Shown here one piece after another: positions 27,910 through 35,975 of a stretch of DNA of 64,000 nt. The position numbers and the translations under genes are program-made. The notes below the pieces were generated by a model that did not search any database, was not told where the DNA came from, and worked only from the letters and a program-made list of their open reading frames with translations. Position 1 is the first letter of the stretch. The number at the start of each line of letters is the position of its first letter. This DNA comes from Halomonas sp. BDJS001 (GTDB lineage Bacteria > Pseudomonadota > Gammaproteobacteria > Pseudomonadales > Halomonadaceae): NCBI RefSeq assembly GCF_026104355.1, contig NZ_CP110535.1, positions 1,736,001 through 1,800,000 on the forward strand, written 5' to 3'.

Positions 27910-29523
27910 TTAACTGACACGTAGCGTGCGGTTATCGAGCTGGCGGTGATACCAGAACTCATAGCCCGAAATGTTGGGCTGCATCGCCACGTTGAGCGTC
28001 GGTTGGTAAAGCGGAATACGCGGCACATCTGCAAAGGCGATCTCGATCATGCGGCGAATTTTCGGAGCGTACTCAGGGTCATCCATAGCCATAAAGAGTG
28101 TTTCATCGACGAGTTGGGCAATCTCGTCGTTGTGGTAATTGGACGAGTTAAATAAATTGCCTTCGATATAGGCCCAGAAGAAGTAGTAGCAAGGTGTGTT
28201 GAGCCAGCCGCCAAAGTTCTCCAAGTGTAAGGGCAACTGCTTATCTACCAGCGCGCGGGTGCGCCAGTTGGCACCGGGGATACGATCCAAGTTGACGGTA
28301 ATGCCAATCTGGCCCAGGGCCTCTTGAATCAGCAGCGCGGTGGGTTCTGCCCAATCCGCTTGGCCTAAATCAAAGGAGAGAGGCACTTCAAAGCCCTCTG
28401 GGTAATCCGATTCCGCCATTAACTCGCGGGCACGTTCAAGATTGTTGCTGTAGGGGAAGGGTTGCGGCCAGGCGATATCAGCAGGGGACTCGCTTTCTCC
28501 ACCCCACATGGGAACACCGCGCCCATAGACGGCATTTTGCATAATGGCTTCGTAGGGAATTGCCCAAGCAATGGCTTGGCGCACGCGTACATCCTGGAAA
28601 GGCTCGAATGTTAGGTTTGGGCAAAGCACATGAAGACAGTTCTCAATCGGCGTGCTAACCACTTTTACGTTGGATTGAGCGTCAAGCTCCATGGCATCAC
28701 GGGGAGGCACGTCTTGTGACAAATGGGCATCGCCGCGTTCGAGCAATGCACGTCGGGTTGACGTAGAGGGTACTTCCCGCAAAATGACGCGTTCTGCCCC
28801 TGGCAGTTCACCGCTGGCCCAATCCGGGTTGCGGCGGTAAACCAGCTGTTGACCTGGTTCCCAGCGCTCGACTTGGAAAGCGCCCGAGCCTGCCGGGGTT
28901 CGGTGCAGATATTCGGTTGCCCAAGTATCTTCATCAGTGGCGTGCTCTAACGCCAGCTGTGAGTTAATCACGATGGCGATCGGCGTGGTGAGGTTAGGAA
29001 GCGTTAGTTTTGAGGCGTGGGGTAAATGGATGCGGAAAGTGCGTTCGTCGACGGCTTCAAACTGCTCAGGGCTTGTCATTGAGCCTGCTGCCATCTGAGT
29101 GGTAGGGAAGCCGCCCAGGGTTACAGAGCGGTCAAACGACCATTTAACGTCCTGCGCGGTTACCGCACGGCCATCCCAGAAAGCGGCTTCACGCAAATAG
29201 AACGTTAATGTCCGTCCGTCTTCTGAGACTTCCCAACTCTCCGCCAACTCGCCTTTTAGATTGTCGTAGTCATAGCTTAGCGAGCCATCTTCCAGTGTCT
29301 TGGTGCCAAACGTCATCAGGCGGTCATAGCAGTTCACCGCGACCTGGTAGCTGGGGCGATTGGTGCCGCTGCGGTGGATGTCGAGGCTGTTAATCGTGCT
29401 GCCCATCACTACTACCAGCGTTTCATTAGCGCTGGCCATGGCGGGAAGTACTTTTAAAAAGGGGAGAGCAGCAGCGCCCAGGGTTAAGGCGGAAGTGCTT
29501 TTAAGGAAGTCGCGACGGTTCAT
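27910..29523 (-). CDS. Tat-exported solute-binding protein of the peptide/nickel family (SBP_bac_5)
   Basis: A 537-residue periplasmic binding protein of the DppA/OppA class. It begins with a twin-arginine signal (MNRRDFLKSTSALTLGAAAL), so it is probably folded before export; most relatives use the Sec route. The core shows the family stretch LAESWEVSEDGRTLTFYLRE and VRQAIAWAI. First gene of the second operon, 9 bases before the DppB-like permease gene. The ligand is unknown; the linked catabolic genes suggest a nitrogen-rich compound. Confidence 0.92.
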   Translation of the reverse strand: MNRRDFLKSTSALTLGAAALPFLKVLPAMASANETLVVVMGSTINSLDIHRSGTNRPSYQVAVNCYDRLMTFGTKTLEDGSLSYDYDNLKGELAESWEVSEDGRTLTFYLREAAFWDGRAVTAQDVKWSFDRSVTLGGFPTTQMAAGSMTSPEQFEAVDERTFRIHLPHASKLTLPNLTTPIAIVINSQLALEHATDEDTWATEYLHRTPAGSGAFQVERWEPGQQLVYRRNPDWASGELPGAERVILREVPSTSTRRALLERGDAHLSQDVPPRDAMELDAQSNVKVVSTPIENCLHVLCPNLTFEPFQDVRVRQAIAWAIPYEAIMQNAVYGRGVPMWGGESESPADIAWPQPFPYSNNLERARELMAESDYPEGFEVPLSFDLGQADWAEPTALLIQEALGQIGITVNLDRIPGANWRTRALVDKQLPLHLENFGGWLNTPCYYFFWAYIEGNLFNSSNYHNDEIAQLVDETLFMAMDDPEYAPKIRRMIEIAFADVPRIPLYQPTLNVAMQPNISGYEFWYHRQLDNRTLRVS

Positions 29524-29558
29524 GGTTGATCCTCACAATGGCATCGATAGTTACCAGT

Positions 29559-29569
29559 GTGTATGCACT
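29559..29569. promoter_or_regulatory. Candidate operator copy 1 (GntR-type)
   Basis: gtgtatgcact, the exact reverse complement of the 11-mer at 29686-29696. It lies inside a wider agtg-N6-cact symmetry (29556-29569), just downstream of the predicted transcription start of the transporter operon. Binding by the operon's own GntR protein is a hypothesis. Confidence 0.4.
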
Positions 29570-29599
29570 TTGAGGGCCATGATATTGCAGGTGCGAGTG

Positions 29600-29628
29600 T
29601 TTATAGTTATAAAACAAAGGCCTGTCGG
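29600..29628 (-). promoter_or_regulatory. Predicted sigma-70 promoter of the peptide-transporter/GntR/allophanate hydrolase operon
   Basis: Read on the minus strand: CCGACA (29623-29628), 17-base spacer, TATAAA (29600-29605). Transcription would start near 29593 and give a 5' leader of about 70 bases before the binding-protein gene. Confidence 0.5.
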
Positions 29629-29673
29629 TTTTTGAAAGGTATTAAAAAGCAATTTTTAAGCTACTGTTGCGAT

Positions 29674-29709
29674 AAAACAGCGCAAAGTGCATACACTTTG
29701 CGCTGTTTT
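29674..29709. terminator. Terminator closing the carboxylase-oxygenase operon
   Basis: A perfect 16-base-pair stem (aaaacagcgcaaagtg at 29674-29689 and its complement at 29694-29709) with loop cata. On the minus strand it lies 10 bases after the stop of the 225-residue gene. A/T tracts on both sides allow function in either direction. Confidence 0.88.
29686..29696. promoter_or_regulatory. Candidate operator copy 2, embedded in the terminator
   Basis: agtgcatacac, an exact inverted copy of the 11-mer at 29559-29569. It forms the tip of the terminator stem and, with flanking bases, a near-palindrome. The two copies are 127 bases apart and bracket the predicted promoter. It could be chance, because it also serves the hairpin. 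Confidence 0.35.
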
Positions 29710-29718
29710 GGATCATCC

Positions 29719-30396
29719 TTATTTTACGTGTTGCCCCTTCCGCCAGGGGTGGGTAGATAGCACTACTCGCCAACCACCTTGGCTACGCTCTAAGTAGTCA
29801 AAGCACAGGCTGGCGCGCCAGCGAAGAGCGCTGTCAGTTAAGCTGCTGATTGGGGTAAATAGTGCGTCTGCACTATCTGCCCAAGGGCGAGGGGTAATTG
29901 CCATAGCGTGGTCGCCGATTTGCAGCCAGCGCAGTTGGCCTTGCTTATCTGTTTGAATCACCTCTTCAACGGCATCATTGGCAAGCCGCTGCCAGTGCTC
30001 AACGTACTGACCATGTGGGTGTCGCTCTTCTAAAATATTGCCATCAATCCAGCGCAGTAGACCCACATCTCGTTCCAGGCTGGGGCAAAGGTCTTGGTAG
30101 CGATGCCAGGTGCACAGTCCTAGCTCACTATCGATCTGGGTAATACCCGCAAAAGCGGTGAGTCCCGCCAGCCACTCTAGTTGGCGACGATTGCAGTCGT
30201 CTAAACCGGTGATACCTGCAAAGTCAGGCGAGTCTGTAGGCAGGCGCAGGTCGGCATGCCAGTGTTTGCCCTGAATCCAATAAACCTGAGTAGTGGTGTC
30301 GGCCTGTTGGTAGGGCTCTTTAGCGGGTTCGGCGTAGAGCGTGCGCTGCCATACGCCGCGAAACGCTTGAGGTGTGGCAGGTAAGTCGACATTCAT
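29719..30396 (-). CDS. Unknown 225-residue protein coupled to the oxygenase
   Basis: I do not recognise a family with confidence. It has no signal peptide or membrane helix, is rich in Trp and His (WIQGKHWHADLRLP, LCTWHRYQDLCP) and ends WRKGQHVK. The alternating hydrophobic pattern suggests a beta-rich fold in two halves (about 10-110 and 115-220). A weak resemblance to the HRI1-like beta-barrel family comes from memory and is unverified. Its ATG overlaps the oxygenase stop by four bases, so it is co-translated with it. The operon terminator follows at once. The context suggests a helper or a second enzyme acting on the oxygenase substrate or product. Confidence 0.75.
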   Translation of the reverse strand: MNVDLPATPQAFRGVWQRTLYAEPAKEPYQQADTTTQVYWIQGKHWHADLRLPTDSPDFAGITGLDDCNRRQLEWLAGLTAFAGITQIDSELGLCTWHRYQDLCPSLERDVGLLRWIDGNILEERHPHGQYVEHWQRLANDAVEEVIQTDKQGQLRWLQIGDHAMAITPRPWADSADALFTPISSLTDSALRWRASLCFDYLERSQGGWRVVLSTHPWRKGQHVK

Positions 30397-31457
30397 AAGG
30401 GGTCTTCCTTATGTTTGCCGTGCTGCCCCAGGCTACCTACTTCTCGGGCTCCTTCGGGAAGCGCAACCTGACCCTTTGCTAAACGCTCGCGCAGATAGCG
30501 GAAGGTTTGGATAGTTTGGGCATAAAGATGATCGCCCGCTTTAAGCGATGCGTAATGGGCTTTTCCGTGTCGCTCGACTAATTCGGGCAGCGGCGCGACG
30601 TCAGTATGGTAATCGCAGGCGAAAAATAGCGGAAAGGAGTAGCGCTCCTCTTTTACTTTGCGCACCCGGTGGGAGGTCGCCACAAACTCGCCGTTGCTCC
30701 AAATTTCCAGCATATCGCCAATATTAACGACTAATGCATTCTCTTTATACGGCACATCAATCCATTCGCCCGCGCCGTTCATGACCTCAAGCCCCGGCGC
30801 GGTGGGGAGCAACAAGGTAAAGCACTCGTAGTCGGTATGGGCACCGATGCCTTGGGTGTCTTTAGCCTCGGGATTATAAGGGTAGTGAATCAATCGCAGC
30901 TGGCTGGGCGGTTTGTTGACGTGGCGCAGTAGCTGCTGCTCTTCAAGCCCTAAGGCCAGCGCAAAGCCGCCCATCAGCGTGCGGCCCACTTGGTAAGCAG
31001 CATCATAGTAAGCGGCGACCGGTTCGCGGAAACCGTCAAGATCGGGCCAGGGGTTGGGCCCGAGGAGTGGCGTACCCGCTAACACTTCAGGGTCGTTAGC
31101 GGGCAGTTCAAAGGCAAGATCAAATGCCTCTTTCATATCAGGCTTTTTAGGGTCTGGTGACTCTTCACCGGGAGGAACATAGCCGCGGTGATGATGGTAT
31201 AGGCCGATGTAGCGCTCCATTTTGGTGGCGTCAGGTTGAGCAAAGAAACGTTTGGCTTGGGTAATTAAACCCTTGCGAAGTGGGTGATCAATCCCGTGAC
31301 CCACCATTTGAAAGAAACCCACTTCCCGCGCGGCGTGACCCAGGGTATCAGCAACCGCTTGGCGTGCTGCTGCATCACCATGGAGTAAACCGCTAATGTC
31401 GATAACAGGTATTGCTTGAAAGTCAGCTAATCGCTGATCGGCGTTGATCTGGCTCAT
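30393..31457 (-). CDS. Fe(II)/2-oxoglutarate-dependent oxygenase of the isopenicillin N synthase-like family
   Basis: A 354-residue non-heme iron oxygenase. The N-terminal DIOX region begins IPVIDISGLLHG. The iron triad is His207 and Asp209 (GAHTDYECF) with His263 (VATSHRVRKV), and Arg272-x-Ser274 (ERYSFPLF) would bind 2-oxoglutarate. The start codon overlaps the carboxylase stop by four bases (ATGA), and its own stop overlaps the next gene in the same way. Plant homoarginine 6-hydroxylases and the bacterial ethylene-forming enzyme, of the same superfamily, release guanidine from guanidino amino acids. Coupling to a guanidine carboxylase behind a guanidine riboswitch suggests a similar role. 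The substrate is inferred, not seen. Confidence 0.88.
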   Translation of the reverse strand: MSQINADQRLADFQAIPVIDISGLLHGDAAARQAVADTLGHAAREVGFFQMVGHGIDHPLRKGLITQAKRFFAQPDATKMERYIGLYHHHRGYVPPGEESPDPKKPDMKEAFDLAFELPANDPEVLAGTPLLGPNPWPDLDGFREPVAAYYDAAYQVGRTLMGGFALALGLEEQQLLRHVNKPPSQLRLIHYPYNPEAKDTQGIGAHTDYECFTLLLPTAPGLEVMNGAGEWIDVPYKENALVVNIGDMLEIWSNGEFVATSHRVRKVKEERYSFPLFFACDYHTDVAPLPELVERHGKAHYASLKAGDHLYAQTIQTFRYLRERLAKGQVALPEGAREVGSLGQHGKHKEDPL

Positions 31458-34400
31458 GCGCTTACCTCCTGTTCACTGGTGAGTACCACAAGCGGTTGTC
31501 CCGGCGCGATTGAAGCGCCCTCAGAAAGGGGTAAGCGAACAACGCGGCCCGCGCAGTGGGCTGTGATCTCGACTTCCATTTTCATCGACTCCACCAGAGC
31601 TACCGGTTGGCCGGCCGTGAGCCGATCACCTTCCTTGACCAGCAGCTTCCAAAGGCTGCCCGTGACGGGGCTTTCGATACCGATTTCGCTGTCATCGAGC
31701 GCCGCGACGTCGGCACTTTCCGGAGCTCGATCTTCAAAGGTGAACTGACCGTTGGCCCGCCAAGCGGCCATTTCTGCCTGGAAAGCGGCTTCACGCTTGG
31801 TGCGGAAGGTCTCAATCGCCTCGGCATTTTTATCGATCTCGGCTTGGTAGTCCGCTAGGCGAAATCGTGCGGTTTCAATGGATAGGTCGTAGCGACCGTG
31901 GGGGAAGTCGCAGCGGATTTGCACAAGCTCTTCGTGGCTGACCTCATGAAAACGCAGTTGATCAAAAAAGCGCAACAGCCAAGGGTTCTCGAAGTGCGCC
32001 GTGGAGCGGTAGCGGTTCCACATTTGCAACGTGCGGCCGACGAACTGGTAGCCGCCGGGGCCTTCCATGCCATAAACGCATAGATAGGCACCGCCAATGC
32101 CTACGGAGTTCTCTGCCGTCCAGGTGCGGGCGGGGTTGTATTTGGTCGTGACCAGCCGCTGGCGCGGGTCGAGTGGTGTGGCAACGGGGGCGCCCAGGTA
32201 GACGTCTCCCAACCCCATGACGAGATAGCGGGCATCGAAGACGATATCACGCACCTGCTGCTCGCTTTCAAGCGCATTGATGCGGCGAATGAAATCCAGG
32301 TTGCTGGGGCACCAGGGCGCGTCCGGGCGAACGCTGCGCTGGTACTTGTCGATGGCTTCCTGGCAAGCGGGGTCGTCCCAGGAGAGCGGCAGATGCACCA
32401 CCCGCGACTCCACTTCCAGTGACTCCACATCGATGAGCGCCTGCTCTGCCTTTTGCAGATGTGCGAGGAGATCATCCAGCGTCAGTTCCAGTGGCTCGTA
32501 GTGGATCTGCAGCGAACGAATCCCGGGCGTCGCTTCCCGCAGACCGGGCAGCGAGTGCTCTCTTAGCCATAGCATCCAGGCGTGAACCCGAAAGCGCAGC
32601 GCGATATCCAGCTCCATGGCACCGAACTCGATCAGTAGGAAATCATCCCCGGCGCGGCGGTAGACGATGCGCTCGCCGGCCTGCGCGGCGGGAACGTCAC
32701 GGACGATGGGGGTGTCGCGTTCAGGCTGGATGTCTTCGCCAGTCACAGCGCTGAGAGACGCCAACTGCTGCAACTGGCGCTCTTCGAGGAGGCGAGCGGT
32801 GGTCAGGCTGACCGCAACGAAGCGTACCGTGTCACCTGCGGCGAGCTGCCCCAGCTTCCACCGTTCGGCGCGGATGACGGTGGCGGGGCAGACGAAGCCA
32901 CCAAGTGAAGGGCCATCGGGGCCCAGAATGACCGGCATGTCGCCGGTAAAGTCGATAGTGCCAAAGGCGTAGGCATTATCGTGAATGTTGGAGGGGTGCA
33001 AGCCCGCTTCGCCGCCGTCGGCGCGGGCCCACTCCGGCCTTGGGCCAATCAGACGAACCCCGGTGCGGCTGGAGTTGTAGTGGACTTCCCACTCGTGATC
33101 GAAAAAGCGCTCGATATCCTCATCGGTGAAGAAGTCCGGCGCGCCATGGGGGCCGTACAGCACCGCTACTTGCCAGATTTTACCGCCGTTTCGATGGCCG
33201 AAGGCAGGTACCAGCGCCTCATCGAGCGTAGCAGGGGGCGTGGGTGAGTGCGGGGGTAAATCGAGCATGTCGCCGCTTCTCAGTGCGCGACCGGCGTGGC
33301 CCCCGAACTGGCCTAACGTAAAGGTGCTGCGGGAACCAAGGTATCGTGGGCAGGCAATGCCGCCGCGTACCAATAGATAAGCGCGAGCGCCCGCTGCGGC
33401 CTTGCCCAACGCTAGCGTAGCACCGGCGGGGATATCCACGATCTGCCAGAAGGTGACTTCGTCTCCATCTAGCGTGGCGGGGAGTTCGGCACCTGCCAGC
33501 ACGATCTGGGTGGCACGGTGAAAGCGAAGCGTTGGGCCGGTCAGGGTGATTTCAAGCCCGGCGGCATCGGTGGGGTTGTCCAGCAGGCGGTTGCCGAGTC
33601 GAAACGACCAGTCATCGAATGGCCCCGAGGGCGGTACGCCTACGTCCCAGTGCCCTTGACGACCGGGGAAGTCCTGAATCGTCGTCATCGTGCCAGGGGC
33701 GATCACTTCTATGACGGGCGGCGACCACGCTAGGGTGGTCAGCCAGTACGTATCCAGGTCGGCATGTTGGAACCGCTCGGCGCGCAGCACGTGGGCCAGC
33801 CAAGTGCGGTTGGTGGTGATGCCATAAACACTCGCGGTATCGAGCGTTGCCGCGAGTTGCTCGATCGCGGCGTTGCGGCTGTCGGCATGAACGATCACTT
33901 TCGCCAACATGGGATCGAACAGCGCGGAGACGTCCATCCCGGCTTCGATGGCGTGATCGATGCGCAGACCGTCGGCCCGGGGGAAATCGACGTCGGTGAG
34001 CAGCCCGGCACTGGGACGAAAATCGTGGGCGGGGTCTTCGGCGTAGAGGCGCGCCTGAACGGCATGGCCGCTGGGGGTGAGATTCTGGGTCAGCGCTTCG
34101 AGAGCAGGCAGCTCCCCTGCGCCCAGTTTGATCATCCACTCGACGATATCGATGCCGTACACCATCTCGGTGACGCCGTGCTCCACCTGCAGGCGGGTAT
34201 TCACTTCCAGAAAATAGAACGCTTGGCGCTCGGTGTCGTAGATGAACTCGACGGTACCCGCACTGCGGTAGTTGACCGCTTTGCCCAACTGAACGGCCGT
34301 CTCTTGCAGCGCCTGGCGAACCTGTTCCGGCAGGTTGGGGGCAGGGCACTCTTCGAGCACCTTCTGATGGCGGCGCTGGGTGGAGCAGTCCCGTTCGCCG

Positions 34401-35083
34401 AGCGCCACCACACTGCCTTGGCCATCGCCAAACAACTGCACTTCGATATGACGAGCGCGGGCGATATAGGCCTCCAGAAACACGCCGCCGTCGCCGAAAT
34501 TACGCTCGCTGAGGCCTTTGACCGAGTCGAAGGCGTGCTGGAGCTCGGCGGGCGTTTGGCAAATCTGCATGCCGATGCCGCCACCGCCAGCGGTGGATTT
34601 GAGCATGACCGGATAGCCTATCCGCTCGGCGCTTGTTAGAGCATGATCGATGCTTTCAAGTAGCCCGGAACCCGGCACAAGGGGCACACCGGCGCTTTCG
34701 GCCAGCGCACGCGCTCTATGCTTGAGGCCAAACTGCTCGATCTGTTCGGCGGTAGGGCCTAAAAAGGTCAGCCCCGCGGCGTCGCAGGCAGCGATGAAGC
34801 GAGTGTTCTCTGACAAGAAGCCGTAGCCTGGGTGTACTGCCTGGGCGCCGCTCTGCTTGGCAATGGCTATTAGCTTGTCGATATCGAGATAGGTGTCGCT
34901 GGCGCCGCCGTCCCCTAGTGAGTAGGCCTCGTCGGCCTGGTGGACATAGGGAGCATCGCGATCCGCATCGGCGTAAACCACCACGCTGCCCACACCGAGG
35001 GCTTTCAGCGTGCGTAAAATGCGTGCGGTAATGGCGCCGCGATTGGCAATTAGGACTTTGCTAAACGTTGTATTCATGGACAT
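31454..35083 (-). CDS. Biotin-dependent guanidine carboxylase (urea carboxylase family)
   Basis: A 1209-residue multidomain enzyme: biotin carboxylase with ATP-grasp (residues 1-450), a carboxyltransferase region of the KipI/KipA (AHS1/AHS2) type (about 460-1060) and a C-terminal biotin carrier with VESMKMEVEI, the biotinyl Lys being about 1168. Such proteins are often annotated as urea carboxylase, but those preceded by guanidine riboswitches and linked to CgdA/CgdB carboxylate guanidine. The residue that separates the two activities needs an alignment. The start is taken at 35083 (MSMNTTF, weak gcagg ahead); MNTTF at 35077 and a TTG at 35101 are alternatives. A guanidine-II riboswitch lies 20 bases upstream. 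The allophanate hydrolase is a separate gene. Confidence 0.92.
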   Translation of the reverse strand: MSMNTTFSKVLIANRGAITARILRTLKALGVGSVVVYADADRDAPYVHQADEAYSLGDGGASDTYLDIDKLIAIAKQSGAQAVHPGYGFLSENTRFIAACDAAGLTFLGPTAEQIEQFGLKHRARALAESAGVPLVPGSGLLESIDHALTSAERIGYPVMLKSTAGGGGIGMQICQTPAELQHAFDSVKGLSERNFGDGGVFLEAYIARARHIEVQLFGDGQGSVVALGERDCSTQRRHQKVLEECPAPNLPEQVRQALQETAVQLGKAVNYRSAGTVEFIYDTERQAFYFLEVNTRLQVEHGVTEMVYGIDIVEWMIKLGAGELPALEALTQNLTPSGHAVQARLYAEDPAHDFRPSAGLLTDVDFPRADGLRIDHAIEAGMDVSALFDPMLAKVIVHADSRNAAIEQLAATLDTASVYGITTNRTWLAHVLRAERFQHADLDTYWLTTLAWSPPVIEVIAPGTMTTIQDFPGRQGHWDVGVPPSGPFDDWSFRLGNRLLDNPTDAAGLEITLTGPTLRFHRATQIVLAGAELPATLDGDEVTFWQIVDIPAGATLALGKAAAGARAYLLVRGGIACPRYLGSRSTFTLGQFGGHAGRALRSGDMLDLPPHSPTPPATLDEALVPAFGHRNGGKIWQVAVLYGPHGAPDFFTDEDIERFFDHEWEVHYNSSRTGVRLIGPRPEWARADGGEAGLHPSNIHDNAYAFGTIDFTGDMPVILGPDGPSLGGFVCPATVIRAERWKLGQLAAGDTVRFVAVSLTTARLLEERQLQQLASLSAVTGEDIQPERDTPIVRDVPAAQAGERIVYRRAGDDFLLIEFGAMELDIALRFRVHAWMLWLREHSLPGLREATPGIRSLQIHYEPLELTLDDLLAHLQKAEQALIDVESLEVESRVVHLPLSWDDPACQEAIDKYQRSVRPDAPWCPSNLDFIRRINALESEQQVRDIVFDARYLVMGLGDVYLGAPVATPLDPRQRLVTTKYNPARTWTAENSVGIGGAYLCVYGMEGPGGYQFVGRTLQMWNRYRSTAHFENPWLLRFFDQLRFHEVSHEELVQIRCDFPHGRYDLSIETARFRLADYQAEIDKNAEAIETFRTKREAAFQAEMAAWRANGQFTFEDRAPESADVAALDDSEIGIESPVTGSLWKLLVKEGDRLTAGQPVALVESMKMEVEITAHCAGRVVRLPLSEGASIAPGQPLVVLTSEQEVSA

Positions 35084-35103
35084 GGCACTGCCTGCAAACA
35101 AAG

Positions 35104-35148
35104 GCGGGTCGTCCCGCGGAATAATAGGCCTTCCGGAGTCGTCTCCAG
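35104..35148 (-). promoter_or_regulatory. Guanidine-II (mini-ykkC) riboswitch before the carboxylase
   Basis: Read on the minus strand there are two hairpins, each with an ACGA tetraloop closed by G-C. P1 is ctggag-ACGA-ctccgg (35133-35148), followed by a 15-base linker and P2, gcggg-ACGA-cccgc (35104-35117). Tandem stems with ACGR loops define the guanidine-II class, in which the two loops kiss when guanidine is bound. P2 ends 20 bases before the carboxylase ATG, so control of translation initiation is likely. The gene identity agrees fully. Confidence 0.88.
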
Positions 35149-35164
35149 GGCTACCGAAGCGCCA

Positions 35165-35305
35165 TGGCTGGTCAGGAGCATAAGCGGAACGTCTTTTTCA
35201 GGGCCGAAACCTGATCCATCCAGTTTCGGCATTCCCGCCATCCATGGCGGTCAGATGAAAAAACCGATGGGTTTACAGCGTTTCCGCGTTGCTTCTGACC
35301 AGCCA
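35165..35305. repeat. Extragenic palindromic repeat between cgdB and the carboxylase
   Basis: An outer perfect 11-base inverted repeat (tggctggtcag at 35165-35175, complement at 35295-35305) encloses two hairpins: gccgaaac/gtttcggc (35203-35230) and ccgcca-tcca-tggcgg (35235-35250). The core gccatccatggc recurs at 43663-43674 in another intergenic region, which suggests a dispersed element rather than a local regulator. It lies in the leader of the guanidine-II riboswitch. Confidence 0.6.
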
Positions 35306-35322
35306 AACTCTCCCGTCACTAC

Positions 35323-35964
35323 TCAGCTGGCCCAAACCAACAGCTCGATGGGTGTTGGGTTGTAGCCGTTGCAGGGGTTATTGAGCTGAGGGCAGTTGGA
35401 GATCAGCACGATGACATCCATCTCGGCGACCATCTCCACGTATTTACCCGGTGCCGAGATGCCGTCTTCGAAGGTCAGCCCGCCGTCGGCAGTGACCGGC
35501 ACGTTCATGAAGAAGTTGATGTTGTGGGTGATGTCGCGCTTGGTCAGGCCGTACTCTGGATGATTGGCAATGGCCTGCATCCAGTTGTCGCGGCAGGAGT
35601 GCATGTGGCGTTTTTCCAGGTCGTAGCGCACGGTGTTGCTTTCGCTGGCGCAGGCGCCGCCCAGGGTGTCGTGGCGGCCGCAGGTGTCGGCGGTTAGCGT
35701 CAGCATCGTGCGGCCTTCGCTGGAGAGCAGCTTGGAGCCCGCGGTCAGGTAGACGGCTCCCTGTTCGCGAACGGTATCCATGGCGCTGTAGCGTTCGGCG
35801 GTGTCATCGGCACTGAAGAACAGGGTGTCGGCGGCCTGGTTGCCCTCTAAATCGAGAATGCGCAGGGTTTGGCCACGCTTGACCGTGCCGATGTAGTGGT
35901 CGCCCGCGTTCACCGTAGTCCGGCTGACGGCATTTTCGGGGCGTAGGGGGCTTTCGATGATCAT
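35323..35964 (-). CDS. cgdB: Carboxyguanidine deiminase subunit B (urea amidolyase-associated protein 2, DUF1989)
   Basis: A 213-residue protein of the DUF1989 family. It contains [22 protein letters not shown] and, near the C-terminus, [19 protein letters not shown], quoted here as separate recognisable stretches; its Cys, Asn and Asp residues are likely metal or active-site positions. Together with CgdA it removes an amino group from carboxyguanidine to give allophanate, according to published work on this family. It begins 11 bases after cgdA ends, with ggagaatcc-type Shine-Dalgarno spacing, and is followed by the repeat and the guanidine-II riboswitch. Confidence 0.9.
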   Translation of the reverse strand: MIIESPLRPENAVSRTTVNAGDHYIGTVKRGQTLRILDLEGNQAADTLFFSADDTAERYSAMDTVREQGAVYLTAGSKLLSSEGRTMLTLTADTCGRHDTLGGACASESNTVRYDLEKRHMHSCRDNWMQAIANHPEYGLTKRDITHNINFFMNVPVTADGGLTFEDGISAPGKYVEMVAEMDVIVLISNCPQLNNPCNGYNPTPIELLVWAS

Positions 35965-35975
35965 GGGATTCTCCC

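Noticed and set aside
29674..29709. The hairpin at 29674-29709 as a transposon end
   Set aside because: No partner inverted repeat, target duplication or transposase is nearby; the position after a stop codon and the A/T tracts fit a terminator.
33764..34639. A 291-codon open frame antisense to the carboxylase
   Set aside because: It mirrors the GC-rich codon pattern of the biotin carboxylase domain, has no Shine-Dalgarno and no recognisable family; the sense protein is certain.
35165..35305. Possible glycine riboswitch in the leader of the carboxylase
   Set aside because: Fragments such as ggagac and gccgaa look similar, but the conserved glycine aptamer blocks are absent; the region is better explained by a palindromic repeat followed by a guanidine-II element.
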